The notes under the pieces were generated by a model. That model had not been told where the DNA came from and did no database searches. It saw only the letters and a program-made list of their open reading frames with translations. A DNA stretch of 64,000 nt from Diacronema lutheri (Eukaryota; Haptophyta; Pavlovophyceae; Pavlovales; Pavlovaceae), in NCBI GenBank assembly GCA_019448385.1, contig JAGTXO010000013.1:890607-954606 (forward strand), given 5' to 3'. Made by a program: the position numbers and the translations under genes. This document shows, piece after piece, positions 9,217-19,485 of the stretch; position 1 is the first letter of the stretch, and every line of letters starts with the position of its first letter.

Positions 9217-11740
9217 ATGGCCACACGGCGCAAGCGCGGCGCAACGCCTCCGTCGGATGCCGTCGAAGCGGTCGAGGCTGAAAACGACGCGGCGCGTCGC
9301 GCGCCGAAGCGCATAGCGACCGATTTCGCGTCGCCCGCGCGCGCCGACGCGCAGACGCTGCGGCGGCGAGGCAGCGCCGCCAGCCGGGACGCGCCAGCCG
9401 GAGCCGCGGAGGCCGTGACGCCGGCGGGCAAGCTCGGCGGCAATGCTGGCGCGACGCGCGAGAGCGGCAGCGCGAGCACGCGGCGGACGCGCCGCGCGGA
9501 CGCGAGCACGCCCTCTGCCGCCGCCGAGAGCGCAGACGTTGTGCGCGCGGGCGCGGGCGCCGGCGACTCTGCAGCGACCGACGCGCAGCTCGACGCGCCA
9601 CCGGCGCCCGGCTCCTCGGACGAGCCGGCGGCGGACGGGCTCACGGCGTACGAATGCGAGCGGCTCGCCAACCTCGAGCGCAACCGCACAATGCTCGAGT
9701 CGCTCGGCCTGCTGAGCGCGGCGGAGGCGGTGCGCGCGCAAAAGCGGCCGGCGCGCGCCGCGCCGTCCGCGCGCGGGCTCGCGCTGCCCAAGAAGAAGGA
9801 GGCGGCGCCGGCTGCGCCGGAGCGGCGGTCGCTGCGCGCGCAGGGCAAGACACCGGACGGCCAATTTGCCGCTGGCGTCCACGCCGAGGGCGCTGACGGC
9901 TCGGTCGTCGTCATGGTGGGTGGCGAGGCCATCCGCTATTCGGCTGCGGCAGCTGCCGCGGCCGCTCTCCGTGCCGAGGACGGCATTGCGCGACGTGAGG
10001 CGTTGGAGCGCCAGGCGCGGCTTGACGCCGACCGGCCGTTTTTCTCCGTCAACTGCACGCCGCGCACCGACGCCGCCTTCGTTCGCCTTCTTGCCGCCGC
10101 GGCGCCGTGTGCGCCGGCAGCGGCCGGCGACGCGGCAGAGCGCGCCGCCGCGCCGCCGCTGGGCGCGCTTTGCGCCCTGGCGCTGCGCGAGGGGCACGTG
10201 GCCAAGCTGACGCCACGCGACATCGTGCACCTCGGCTTCCAGCCGCGCTCCGACTGCCTCCTCCTCTGCGCTGCCGACAAGGCCGGGCACGTTGCGCTCT
10301 GGGACGTACACGGCACGGCGGACGCGCACGCGGGCGCGGCCGACGGCGACGGCGCGGTCGCGGATGAGGGCACGGGCGGTGCCGATGGCGCCGAGGGCGG
10401 GGTCGCAGGCGTCGGCGCGCACGAGGCGGACAAGGGCGCGCCCGATGGCGTGCTGCTGCTTAAACCCCACGATCAGTATATCTCTGGGCTCAAGTGGAGC
10501 ACGCACGTCCCTTCCCGCCTTTTCACCGCGAGCTACGATGGGACCGTGCGTTGCCTCGATCTGACGCGCGCGCCGTCGGCGAGGGACGGGGCGAGCGGCA
10601 GTGGTAGCGGCAGTGGCGGCGCAACCGGCGGCGGCTGTGCGACGGCGGCCTTTTCTCTCGTGTTGCACGCGCAAGACCACGAGATCTCCGCCTTCGAGAC
10701 GGACGCGTCGGGTGTGACCGCCTTCTTCGCCGACAATCAGGGTGCGCTGCTCGAGGAGCTACGCGGCGCGCGGCACGCACGCGCGGCGCGCACCTGTGCG
10801 TGTGCGCGCATCGCCGCCCTCCGCCTCACGCGCGCCTGCGCCCGCGTCCTGGCGGCCCCGCGCCCTGGCGCCGGCAGGCGCGCTTGGCGTCATAGACGTG
10901 CGCACTCGAGCGATGGCCGCGGGCTGTGCGCCGCTCGCTTTGCACGACCGAAAGGCGCGCGCCTTCGTGGCTCACACTTCGTCCCGCCCGCTGCGCGCGA
11001 TCCGCTCCCACACGCACGCCGCACGGCCCCCATCGCCATGCCCGCCTCGTGCGCTCTCCCGCCACGCGCATGCACCCAAACTGAACCCGCACGCGTATGC
11101 ATTCAAACTGAACCCGCCACGCGCATGCACCCAAGCTGAACCCGCCACGCGCACACATCGTCCACCCAACCACTCGCAGGTGAACATGCTGTCACTCGAC
11201 ACGGACGGCGTTCGCTTGGCCTCGTGCTCGACCGACTCGACCGTGTGCGTCTGGGACGTGCGCACGCTCGGCAAGGGCTGCAAGGCGGTGTACACCCTCG
11301 AGCACTCGAAAAGCTGCCAGGCCGCTGCGTGGGCGCCCGACGGCACGGGCAGGTTGCTCACGACGTGCTACGACGACACGCTGCGCATTTGGGAGCGCCT
11401 CCACATTCAGGGCGACGGGGCCGGTGCAAGCACAGAGCGCGGCAAGCGCAGCGCGGGCACGCGCGAGGCCGCGCCGGCGCTCCAGATTCGTCACAATTGC
11501 AACACCGGTCGTTGGATTGTGCCGTTTCGCGCAATCTGGGCGCCCGCAGCCGACGGCGTGATCGTCGGCTCGATGCAGCGGCAGATGCATTTGCTCGATG
11601 CGGGCACGGGCAAGCTCGTGAAGGCGTACGAGTCCGAGCTGATGACTGCGATCCCCGCGCGCAACGCCGCGCACCCGACGCTCGCCATACTCGCCGGCGG
11701 CACGGCGAGCGGGCGCGCGCACATCTTCCGCTGCGCCTGA
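9217..11740 (+). CDS. WDR76/Cmr1-like WD40 protein
   Basis: Three exons (9217-10741, 10878-10954, 11180-11740) give 720 residues. After a disordered, basic N-terminus comes the family motif ECERLANLERNRTMLESLGL (about residues 148-167). WD repeats then include LLLKPHDQYISGLKWS and FTASYDGTVRCLDL. Splicing restores FFADNQGALGVIDVRT and LHDRKVNMLSLDTDG, both expected for the family. Intron 1 is GT-AG; intron 2 starts with GC (aag|gcgcgc), a GC-AG intron supported by reading frame and homology. WDR76/Cmr1 binds chromatin and acts in DNA-damage response and protein quality control in the nucleus. Confidence 0.85.
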
Positions 11741-11936
11741 GGCATGCCTGCCTCGGGCGGGTGGGAGGCGTACGTGACGGCGAGCGGTCATGGTGGTGTC
11801 GCATCCGTGAGAGGGTCCTTCGCGCTCGGACAGGCGCGCGCCGCCCTCAGTCTCCTCAGTCCTCAGTCCGCAGTCTCGTCAGTCTCCCCAGTCCGCACTC
11901 GAAAAGCTCGCGCCGCATTTGAGAGCGCGCGCTGTC

Positions 11937-13430
11937 ATGGGAGTTGTGCGCGCGGCGTTGTTCGTCGGCGCGCTCGCGACCTCCGTCGGGGGCGCGCTGC
12001 CCGCGTCGACGGCGCCGACGGACGCGGCGGTGTATAACGCGGCGTGGACTTTCATCCTCTCCGCCGCCGCGCACGCCTCCGACGCCGAGACCGACCCGGA
12101 CAAGATGTGCCGCACAGCGCTTGCCGCGCTCATGAAGTGGCTGCCCGACGAGCGCGCGCGCGAGCGGATAAGCGCACTGGCGCACTCGCCGGTAGTGCAC
12201 GAGCGGCTCAAGTTTATGCCGACGATGGACGACTGCGCGATCCTTCTTTGGTACGTGCACGCCGCCGACGGCGTCGCGCTCGGCAAGCCCGTCTTACCGC
12301 CCGGCCTTGCGCCGGCCGCCGCGTTCTCCGCCGACCCGACGGCGGAGGGGCAAGCGGCAGCGGCGGCCCTGTGGGCCTCGCCCGCGCGCGAGAAGGTGCT
12401 CGCGGCGATCGACCGCGACTGGCTCGGCCACGCTGCTCCGCACCCGCCCGTTGCGAGCGCGCGCCCGTCCGCTGACCTTTTCGTGATGTCGGCATGCCCG
12501 TACGGGATCGCGTCCGAGAAGGTTCTCTTCAAGGAGGTGCTTCCGCAGCTGGGCGACACGATCGATGTGCGCGTGCGGCACATCACTTTCTCGCGCTTCG
12601 CCGGCGCAAACGGCACCGCCGTCCCCGCCGGCTACTGCGCGAGCCCGAAGCTTCTGTTGGGCAACAGCAAGCACTCCGCGCCGCTCGCCGCCGACGTCGA
12701 TGTGCCATGCTCGATGCACGGCTCGGAAGAGGCGAACGAGGACGCTCGGCAGATGGCGGTGTACGATTTGCATGGCGGCGACAAGCTGCGCCAGTACATC
12801 GTTGCCTTCAACGGCCAGGGCTGCGCGGTCGCGAAATACGCGGCGTGCTCTGCGAAGGCCGCCAAAGCCGCACAGCTCAATTTTGCGGACATCTCGCGCA
12901 CCGCGGCCGAGCGGTTGAGCGAGTACGCGGCGCAGAGCAAGGCGGTGGCGGAGGAGGTGGGCTACCCCGCGATCCGCGGCACCGACCTGTCGTCGCCCAC
13001 CCTCGTTGTGAACGGGCACGTCGCCGCGGCCGGCTCGCTCGACGGGCCGATGTACCTCGAGCGCATCTGCGCCTTCTATGAGCGCGACGCGATGCCCGAC
13101 GCGTGCACCGGCGGCAATGGCGCGCGCAGCACGAGCGCACTCGGCGCGTCCGCGCAGCAGCCCGGCCGCCCGTCGTCCGCCGTGCCCGCCGGCGCGTCGT
13201 GCATCAAGGCTGACGCGCTGCCGGACCTTGTGCCCCTCCCGGCGGTGCTCGCCGGCGCGCGCGACGAGCGGGCCCCGCGCGGCGTGACGGTGCCAGCGAC
13301 CGTCGCGGGTGTGCTCACGACGGGCGCGGCGCTCGTCGCCCTCCTCGGCGCATCCCTCCGCCGCCGCAGCGGCGCGCCCGCCGCGAACGCTGGGGGTGCC
13401 CGCGTGTCCGCGTCCGTTCCGCTCGTCTAG
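11937..13430 (+). CDS. Lumenal thioredoxin-like 'CPYG' protein, paralogue 1
   Basis: Single-exon gene of 497 residues with an N-terminal signal peptide (about 1-21) and a C-terminal membrane anchor (about 459-478), so probably a type I secretory-pathway protein. The centre holds a DsbA/thioredoxin-like fold signature, LFVMSACPYGIASE (about residue 184), where the usual second Cys of CxxC is replaced. Further on are CSMHGSEEANED and SPTLVVNGHV, the latter resembling the cis-Pro loop of thioredoxin folds. DDCAILLWY precedes the domain. It is clearly related to the minus-strand gene at 16638-18197. The function is not known to me; a role in disulfide chemistry is inferred only from the fold. Confidence 0.65.
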   Translation: MGVVRAALFVGALATSVGGALPASTAPTDAAVYNAAWTFILSAAAHASDAETDPDKMCRTALAALMKWLPDERARERISALAHSPVVHERLKFMPTMDDCAILLWYVHAADGVALGKPVLPPGLAPAAAFSADPTAEGQAAAAALWASPAREKVLAAIDRDWLGHAAPHPPVASARPSADLFVMSACPYGIASEKVLFKEVLPQLGDTIDVRVRHITFSRFAGANGTAVPAGYCASPKLLLGNSKHSAPLAADVDVPCSMHGSEEANEDARQMAVYDLHGGDKLRQYIVAFNGQGCAVAKYAACSAKAAKAAQLNFADISRTAAERLSEYAAQSKAVAEEVGYPAIRGTDLSSPTLVVNGHVAAAGSLDGPMYLERICAFYERDAMPDACTGGNGARSTSALGASAQQPGRPSSAVPAGASCIKADALPDLVPLPAVLAGARDERAPRGVTVPATVAGVLTTGAALVALLGASLRRRSGAPAANAGGARVSASVPLV

Positions 13431-13500
13431 ACGTTTTTCACTTTTGGGACCCTCTCACGACCCAAGGTCTCAACTGCGCGTGCGTATTGCGCGTCTATAA

Positions 13501-16427
13501 TCAGACGTGGTTGAAGTGCGGCGGCCGCAACTTGCGCCGCGGCGGCCGGCCGACAATCTTGATTACCGACGGCGTGATGACGGGGTTGTCGAGCAGCAGC
13601 CGCGGCGCGCTCTTCGCGCCGCTCAGGACGGCGCGCGAGTTTCGCGTCGAGCCGGCCGGCTTCGACGCCGGCGCGGGCAGCGTCGCGGCGGCGCGCGCGC
13701 CGTGGTGCCAAGCCGCGTCGAGCGCGGCGCGCGCGTCGGCGCTGAGCGGGCTCGCCTGGTTGAAGACGGCGAGCTCGCGGATCGTATCGGCCGAGTCGGC
13801 GTGCGCGCGCAGCCCATCGGCGAGCGCATACGCGCCGCTGTCGCCCAGCTGATTCTTGATCAAGGTGAGCACGGTGAGGCCTAGGCCGGGCTCGCGGCGC
13901 GCACCAAGCGCGCGCGCGAGGGCGCGCGCGCCAACGTCGCCGACGTGGCATGAGCCGAGGTCGAGCTCGCGAAGCGCAGAGCGCGCGTTGCGCGCGAGCG
14001 CGTCGCCGATCGCGACCGCGCCCGCATCGCCGATCGCGTTCTTCCGCAGGTTGAGCGTGCGCAGCGTGCGGTTGGCGGCGAGGCCGTGTGCGAGTGCGGT
14101 CGCACCGCCGTCGCCTACTCGCGTCGAGTTGAGGCTGAGGGTGGCGAGGGAGGCGTTGACCTCAAGCGCGCCGCCGAACGCGCTTGCGCCCACATCGCCG
14201 ATCGCCGAGCGCGGCAGCTTGAGCGTCTCGAGCGCCGAGTGCGTGCGCAGCGCGCGTGCGAGGGCGCTGGCCGCCGAGTCGGTGAAGGAGGTGTCTCGCA
14301 AGATGAGCACGCGCAGCGTCGCGTTGCGCGTGAGCGCTTCGGCGAGCGCGACGCCATGCGCGTCGACGAGCGCGCATGAGCGCATCGTCAGCCGCGTCAG
14401 CCCATTCTCGCCCGCGCCCGCGCGCGCCGTCAGCGCGTTAGCGCTCGTGCCGGTGGTCAGTATCGGCGGCAACGGCCCCCTGCCGCTGTTCGCCTCGGCA
14501 TGGTCGCCGTGCAGGAGCGCGCACAGCCTGGGGATGAGCGCGCCGCCGTGCACGTGGTGCAAGCTGAGCTCCTCGAGCACCGGCGGCAGCGCGGCACCGA
14601 GCTGCGCGCAGCGCTCGGCCGTTGGCCGATCGACGCACGCGACGGCGAGACGACGGAGGCGCGCGCGCGCGAGGTTGGATAGGTAACGCTTGAGGAGCGG
14701 CTCGGCACTCAACTCGCGCGAGGCGAGAAGGCTGGGGAGCGTGGGCGCGCCGAGGCGCGCGCGCAGCGTCGCGTCGACCTCCGCCTCGCGCCCGTGGAGC
14801 AGCTTGCGAATCCACGCGAGGTCCTCCGCGCTCGTCGCGCCGGCGTGCCGCACGCTCAGCACGCGCGCGCGCGCGTGGTGTGTCATCGGGAAGCCGCGCT
14901 CGCGCCGCGCCTTTGCGGCGGTGGCGATGAGCGGGCCGAGGAGGCGCACGTCCGCCTGCAGGCCGTCGACGAGGCCGACGGCGAGGCGGAGCGGCTGCCA
15001 TGTGAGCTGTTCGCCGCTGCTCGGCTTCGCCTTGAGCCACACGGCGGGCGATGCGTGCCCTGGCCGCTGCAGCGGCTGCGCTCGGCAAGCGCGGCGACGG
15101 CACGCGCGCACGGCGGGGCGGCGCGCGGGCGGCGCGCGGGCGATCAGGCGGAGGCGGACGCGGGGCGGACGCGGCGGTGAGCCGAGCAGCGCCGGGCCGC
15201 GCGGTGCGCGAACGGGCGTGCGCGGCTGCATGCGCACGCGCTCGTGCGTGCGCACCTGGTCTGGGTCGAGGGCCGTTGTAGTGTACACGTCGATTTTGAA
15301 GTCGGGCGGTAATTCGGTCAGCGCCGTGTAGAGCTCAAAAACAACGCCTGCTCGCGCCGGGGAGGGCGGGCGGCGTGTGCGTGGCGAACGCAGCGTGCGC
15401 GAAGGATTTGTTGGCTCGGCGACGCACGCGCGCTCCAGGCCTCGCGGCGCGCGGCGTGGCACGACGCGGCGCGGCGCGGCGAGGCGCGCACGTGCGCGCG
15501 TGAGCGCGATCGCGTCGCGATCGAGCACGTTGACGAGCCCCTCTGAGAACTGCATCGCCTTGAAGCGTTGCGTGTCGCGCACGGACTCGCACGCTCGCTC
15601 TGCCTCGACCTCTTCGCGCGACTGGCGCGCGGCGAATGCAGACACCTGCATTGTGTGGCAGAGTGGGGACCAGAGCGCGCGGCGCGAGCGTCAAGGGTCA
15701 GTGGCGCAGCGGCATGGCGGTGCGGCCCGCGTGCGTTCCCACGCACCCAGTAAGTCGTGTCGTCCGAGGTGCCGTGGTCGTGCGCGTGCTGCTCGAGGCT
15801 GCTGAGCAGGTCGTGCATCGGCTCACCCCACCAATGCGAAACAAACCACATCGGCTTCTGTGCGCCGGAGCCGATCATCTCAACAAGCGAGCGGTTACCG
15901 CCTGGTGCCGCGCGCGCCGAGCGCGCGCGCGCGCGCGTAAGCGGACGGCGGCGTGTTTGCGCTGCTGCGCTCTCGCGCGCAGCTGGCCGGACGAGAAGCG
16001 CGCTCGCACGCGCGCACGCGCGCGCGCGCGCGCGCGCACCGGCCGTCGCCGGCTTGACAAAGTTCTCGACAATGTCGCGCAGCGTCACCGTCTGAATCGT
16101 GAGCGCACTGCCCGCGAGGCGCGGGTCGGTCGACGTCCACTTCTCCTCGCGGCAGGCGGCGTACGCGCACGCAAAGACGTGCTGCAGCTGGCGTAGCGTG
16201 ATCGCTCGCTCGCTCGGGTTCGGGATGTCACACCCGCGCGAGCCGTTGCACAGGCGCGCGTACGGGCCCGGCGGGAACGGCTCCGTCTCCGGCACGCCCG
16301 CGACCACCTCGTTGTGCACGAGCACCTCGAGGTACTGAGGCGACTTTGAGGCCGAGCGCGTCTTCGTCGTCGCCTCCCCATCCCCCTCGTCGCAATTGGC
16401 GTCCTGCACGGACGCGCACGCACCCAT
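13501..16427 (-). CDS. SHWWGE-domain / leucine-rich-repeat protein, N-acylated
   Basis: Five exons on minus (16427-16040, 15901-15747, 15645-15492, 15347-15256, 15006-13501) give 764 residues. The start MGACAS fits N-myristoylation at Gly2 with a palmitoylatable Cys4, suggesting membrane attachment. Spliced exons rebuild a domain with MWFVSHWWGEPMHDLLSSL, TYWVSAFAARQ, LVNVLDRDAIALTR and VVFELYTALTELP, a module frequent in protist genomes. The C-terminal half has about ten ribonuclease-inhibitor/NLR-type LRRs (for example LRTLNLRKNAIGDAGA). The acceptor of the last exon is the least certain. No NACHT ATPase is seen. A sensing or scaffold role is inferred; it sits between two inverted CPYG paralogues. 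Confidence 0.75.
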
Positions 16428-16543
16428 CACCGCGTGCCCGCTCGCGCGAAGGTGCCACTTGATGACAACCCTGATGGCGCCCGCTCGGTATCTCAGGCCC
16501 TCTCTGAGCGCATCTGCAGCCCCAGATTCGTCAAGTTCTTGGC

Positions 16544-16569
16544 GAAGCCGGAAGGGCCCTTCCGGCTTC
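16544..16569. repeat. 26-bp perfect palindrome
   Basis: Positions 16544-16569 are a perfect inverted repeat without spacer (gaagccggaaggg and its complement). They lie between the start of the LRR gene and the end of CPYG paralogue 2, both on minus. It could be a 3'-end hairpin of paralogue 2, or a protein-binding site. Confidence 0.6.
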
Positions 16570-16637
16570 TGCAGAAATGAGTAACAGAAATGAACAGTTG
16601 TGAGGCGGCGGCAGCGGACGGGAGGGCGCTCACGGCC

Positions 16638-18197
16638 TCACGCAAGCGGCAGGCGGGCCAGCCGGCCGCGAGCGCCGGCCGAGCCGGTGCGCCGCGCACC
16701 GACGAGCGCGGCGACGAACGCCGCGCCAGCGAGCGCGCCGGCGAGCGCCGCCGCGCCGAGCGGCGCGCCACCGTGCGCGCGCGGCGCGCGCGTTGCGCCC
16801 AGCCCGCCAAAGAGGCCGGTCGTCGCGAGAAGGCCGCCAGCGCGCGCGTGCGCGCCACGCGGCGCCACGCGCGCCGCGCCCAGCTCGGGCTGCAGGCACG
16901 TCGGCGCGGGCGCGCCGGGCACGGCGCGCGGCGCAGGCGGCATGCTCTCCTCGAGTGCTTCGAGCGAGCGCGCGGCGCAGACATCAGGCGCGGCGCCATC
17001 GGCGAAGAAGCGACAAATCCGCCGCGCGTACCCGAGCGTGTCCAACGCTCCCGTCGCCGCCGTCGCGTTGTTCACGAGCAGCGTCGGTGATCCGAGGGGA
17101 GGACCTGTGCGCGCACGCAGCCACTCAAGCGATCGCGAGACGAGTGCAGCATGCGCCTGCGCGGCGTGCGCGACGATCGCGGCGTAGTCGAGCGACGCGT
17201 TCGCCGCGGCGCGCGGCGCGCACTCGTCCAGCTCGGCGGGCGGACACTCGAGCTCGTTGAGTGCTCGCACGTACTGCCACCACGCACCCATCCCCGACAC
17301 CTCCTGGATCGCGAGCTGCCGCAGGTCCTCGTTCGCCTCGGCGGCGCCGTGCATCGAGCATGCGTTGGGCGAGGTGCCCGCCTCAAAACCGAGCACGGCG
17401 AACACGTCGCCACCGCTCGCGTTGAAGGTGGCGGGCGGCGCGGCTGCAGCGCAGTAGCGCTCCGGGACCTTGTCCATCGGCAGGTCAAAGATGATGAAGC
17501 GCACGGACAGCTCAATCGAGTCGCCAAAGTGGGCGACGAGCGGGGCGAACGCTGTCTCCGCCGCGATGCCGTATGGACAGCCCGACATGACGGCGAGCTC
17601 GACGACCGGCCGCTCCGACACGAGCGGGCCCGCAACGCCCGGCGCGAGCGCACGGCGCGCGCCGAGGAAGCCGGCCTCGAGCTGATTTACGACCGCCGCG
17701 CGCACGGCGGCCGAGTCGAAGAGCGCGAGCGCGTCGCGCGCCGCGCTCGACGCCTTGCCATCTGCCGGCTCGCCGCCCAACTCCTCCTCCGCCGGCACGC
17801 GGAAGAGCACCTCGGGCAGCTGAGCGAGCGCGACCGCCTCGCCAGGTTCGAACGGGACCAACGTCGCCGTGCGGAAGTACCAGAGGAGCATGGCGCAGTC
17901 GTCGCGAAAGAGGATCTCGCTCAGCTTGGCCTGCACCACCGGCGAGCGTAGCGCGTCGCGATACGCCTCCCGCCGCTCGTCGGACAGCGGGAGCGTCGCC
18001 GCGCCGTTGAAGAGCAGCGCGCGGCAAAACTGCGCCGTCGCCTGCGCGTCGCCCTCGAAGAGGAGCGCAGCGGAAAGCGCGTACGACCAATAGCCCAACT
18101 CGACCTGCTCCGCGCTCGGCGGCACGTCAGGCAGCCAGCTCGGCGGCTTGCACGACGCGAGCCCGAGCAGCGCGAACAGCGCGCCGACGGTCCGCAT
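16638..18197 (-). CDS. Lumenal thioredoxin-like 'CPYG' protein, paralogue 2
   Basis: Single-exon gene of 519 residues, ATG at 18197. It shares the whole architecture of the gene at 11937-13430: signal peptide, DDCAMLLWYF, VVELAVMSGCPYGIAAE (about residue 203), CSMHGAAEANEDLRQLA, SPTLLVNNA, IC(R/A)FF/FY near the end of the domain, and a C-terminal hydrophobic anchor (about 478-500). The Cys of CPYG is kept and the second CxxC Cys is again absent. The first residues (LLGLASC) form a secretory signal. The two paralogues point toward each other with the LRR gene between them, consistent with an inverted duplication. Function unknown. Confidence 0.65.
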   Translation of the reverse strand: MRTVGALFALLGLASCKPPSWLPDVPPSAEQVELGYWSYALSAALLFEGDAQATAQFCRALLFNGAATLPLSDERREAYRDALRSPVVQAKLSEILFRDDCAMLLWYFRTATLVPFEPGEAVALAQLPEVLFRVPAEEELGGEPADGKASSAARDALALFDSAAVRAAVVNQLEAGFLGARRALAPGVAGPLVSERPVVELAVMSGCPYGIAAETAFAPLVAHFGDSIELSVRFIIFDLPMDKVPERYCAAAAPPATFNASGGDVFAVLGFEAGTSPNACSMHGAAEANEDLRQLAIQEVSGMGAWWQYVRALNELECPPAELDECAPRAAANASLDYAAIVAHAAQAHAALVSRSLEWLRARTGPPLGSPTLLVNNATAATGALDTLGYARRICRFFADGAAPDVCAARSLEALEESMPPAPRAVPGAPAPTCLQPELGAARVAPRGAHARAGGLLATTGLFGGLGATRAPRAHGGAPLGAAALAGALAGAAFVAALVGARRTGSAGARGRLARLPLA

Positions 18198-18237
18198 TTC
18201 CGTGCGAAAACAGGCGCCAAGCCTGTTTTAAAATCCT

Positions 18238-19473
18238 CTACCGCGACGTTTGCGCGCCCGGCTTGGGCGGCTCGCGGCTGACGCTCGCGCCCGCGCTCTC
18301 AGCTCGCGTCGTGCTCTGCGCCGACGTCGCCGCTACCGCCATTGCCGCCACCGCCGCCGCGCCCGGCCCGCCCGCGCCGCACTCGCCCGACCTGAGCTCG
18401 TCGAGCGACTCGAGCGACCAGCGCGGATCGCCGCCGTCGAGCAGCTGGGCGGGCCGCGCGCCCGCGTCGGCCGGCGGCGTCCTGTGCCCCGTCGCCGACA
18501 CGCCCCACACGCACAGCGCTATGCCCACGAGGAAGAGCACGCACTCGTCCGGCTGAAGGAGGAGGTCCGGGTACAGCGAGAAGAGAGCGAGCTCCTGCAC
18601 GGCCGTCAGCACGGTCTGCACGATGTAGTAGGCGGGGATAACGACGAGCGCCTCCTGCGTCGCCATGCCCGAGAAGAGCGCCACCATGTTGCCAAGCGTC
18701 GTCCCACCCGCGACAATGAGCGACGCCCAACCGACGGGGTGCAAGAACGCCTCGCCCGTCCTCCCGGCAAGCGACGAATTGGCGAGGAGGAGCCAAAGCT
18801 TCGTCGCGGTGAACGAGAGGGCACCCGTCACGCCCGCCAGCGCGCCGAACGCCAGCCCGAGCTGCGGCGACGTTGGCAGCCGCCCGCTCTCGCGCTCGCC
18901 GCGCTCGCCGATGATGCGCGCGGCCGCCGAAGCGCCCGCCGCGACAGACACGCCGACGGCGACGCCAAACGGCCGGCCGAGAATGAGGCGCGCCTCCTCG
19001 GCGGCAGTGTAGCTCTCCACGTCAAGCGACGGCGCGCTCACTACGACGAGTGACGCGCCCGCCGTCAGCAGCACGACCGCGAGGAGGTCCCAGCCGCACA
19101 GCCACGTCGACAGCCCACCATGCGCGGGCGGGCGCAAGCTGAACGGCTCGCCGAAGAGGTGGCTTGCGACGACGGCGTTGATGAAGGTGGAGCCGTTCGC
19201 GACGGTCGCGACGACCGACTCAGGCGCGAGCCAGAGGCCAATGACCTGCAGGCCCTGCCCGAAAGCCCAGCTGAGGAAGGCGAGCGCCCACGGCGCCGCG
19301 CGGCTCGCGCGCATCCGCCACGGCTGCCACTCGCCCTGGCCGGCGTGCTTCATGTAGTTGAGCCCGAGCACGGTGAGCACCACCCCGCAAAACGCGATCA
19401 TCGCCCCCTCGGCCGTCCGGCTGTCGACCCCGCGGAGGGGCCCGTCGTCGCCGTCGGTACGGCTGTCAGCCAT
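18238..19473 (-). CDS. NIPA-type (DUF803) magnesium-transporter-like membrane protein
   Basis: Single-exon gene of about 411 residues using the ATG at 19473; a later ATG (EGAMIAFCG, about 19404) is also possible. About nine hydrophobic segments have EamA/DMT-superfamily features of NIPA proteins: VVATVANGSTFINAVVASHLFGEPFSL (an inner-repeat signature), GALAGVTGALSFTATKLWLLL, and EALVVIPAYYIVQTVLT. The family transports Mg2+ or other divalent cations at the plasma membrane or endosomes. The C-terminal 80 residues are hydrophilic and low-complexity. It is divergent from the NUDT15-like gene with only 12 bp between start codons. Confidence 0.72.
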   Translation of the reverse strand: MADSRTDGDDGPLRGVDSRTAEGAMIAFCGVVLTVLGLNYMKHAGQGEWQPWRMRASRAAPWALAFLSWAFGQGLQVIGLWLAPESVVATVANGSTFINAVVASHLFGEPFSLRPPAHGGLSTWLCGWDLLAVVLLTAGASLVVVSAPSLDVESYTAAEEARLILGRPFGVAVGVSVAAGASAAARIIGERGERESGRLPTSPQLGLAFGALAGVTGALSFTATKLWLLLANSSLAGRTGEAFLHPVGWASLIVAGGTTLGNMVALFSGMATQEALVVIPAYYIVQTVLTAVQELALFSLYPDLLLQPDECVLFLVGIALCVWGVSATGHRTPPADAGARPAQLLDGGDPRWSLESLDELRSGECGAGGPGAAAVAAMAVAATSAQSTTRAESAGASVSREPPKPGAQTSR

Positions 19474-19485
19474 TGCGGATCCGGG
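19474..19485. promoter_or_regulatory. 12-bp space between divergent start codons
   Basis: The NIPA-like gene (minus, ATG at 19473) and the NUDT15-like gene (plus, ATG at 19486) leave 12 bp between start codons. Either the 5' UTRs overlap, or one of the two starts lies further downstream. No core-promoter motif is visible. Confidence 0.5.
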
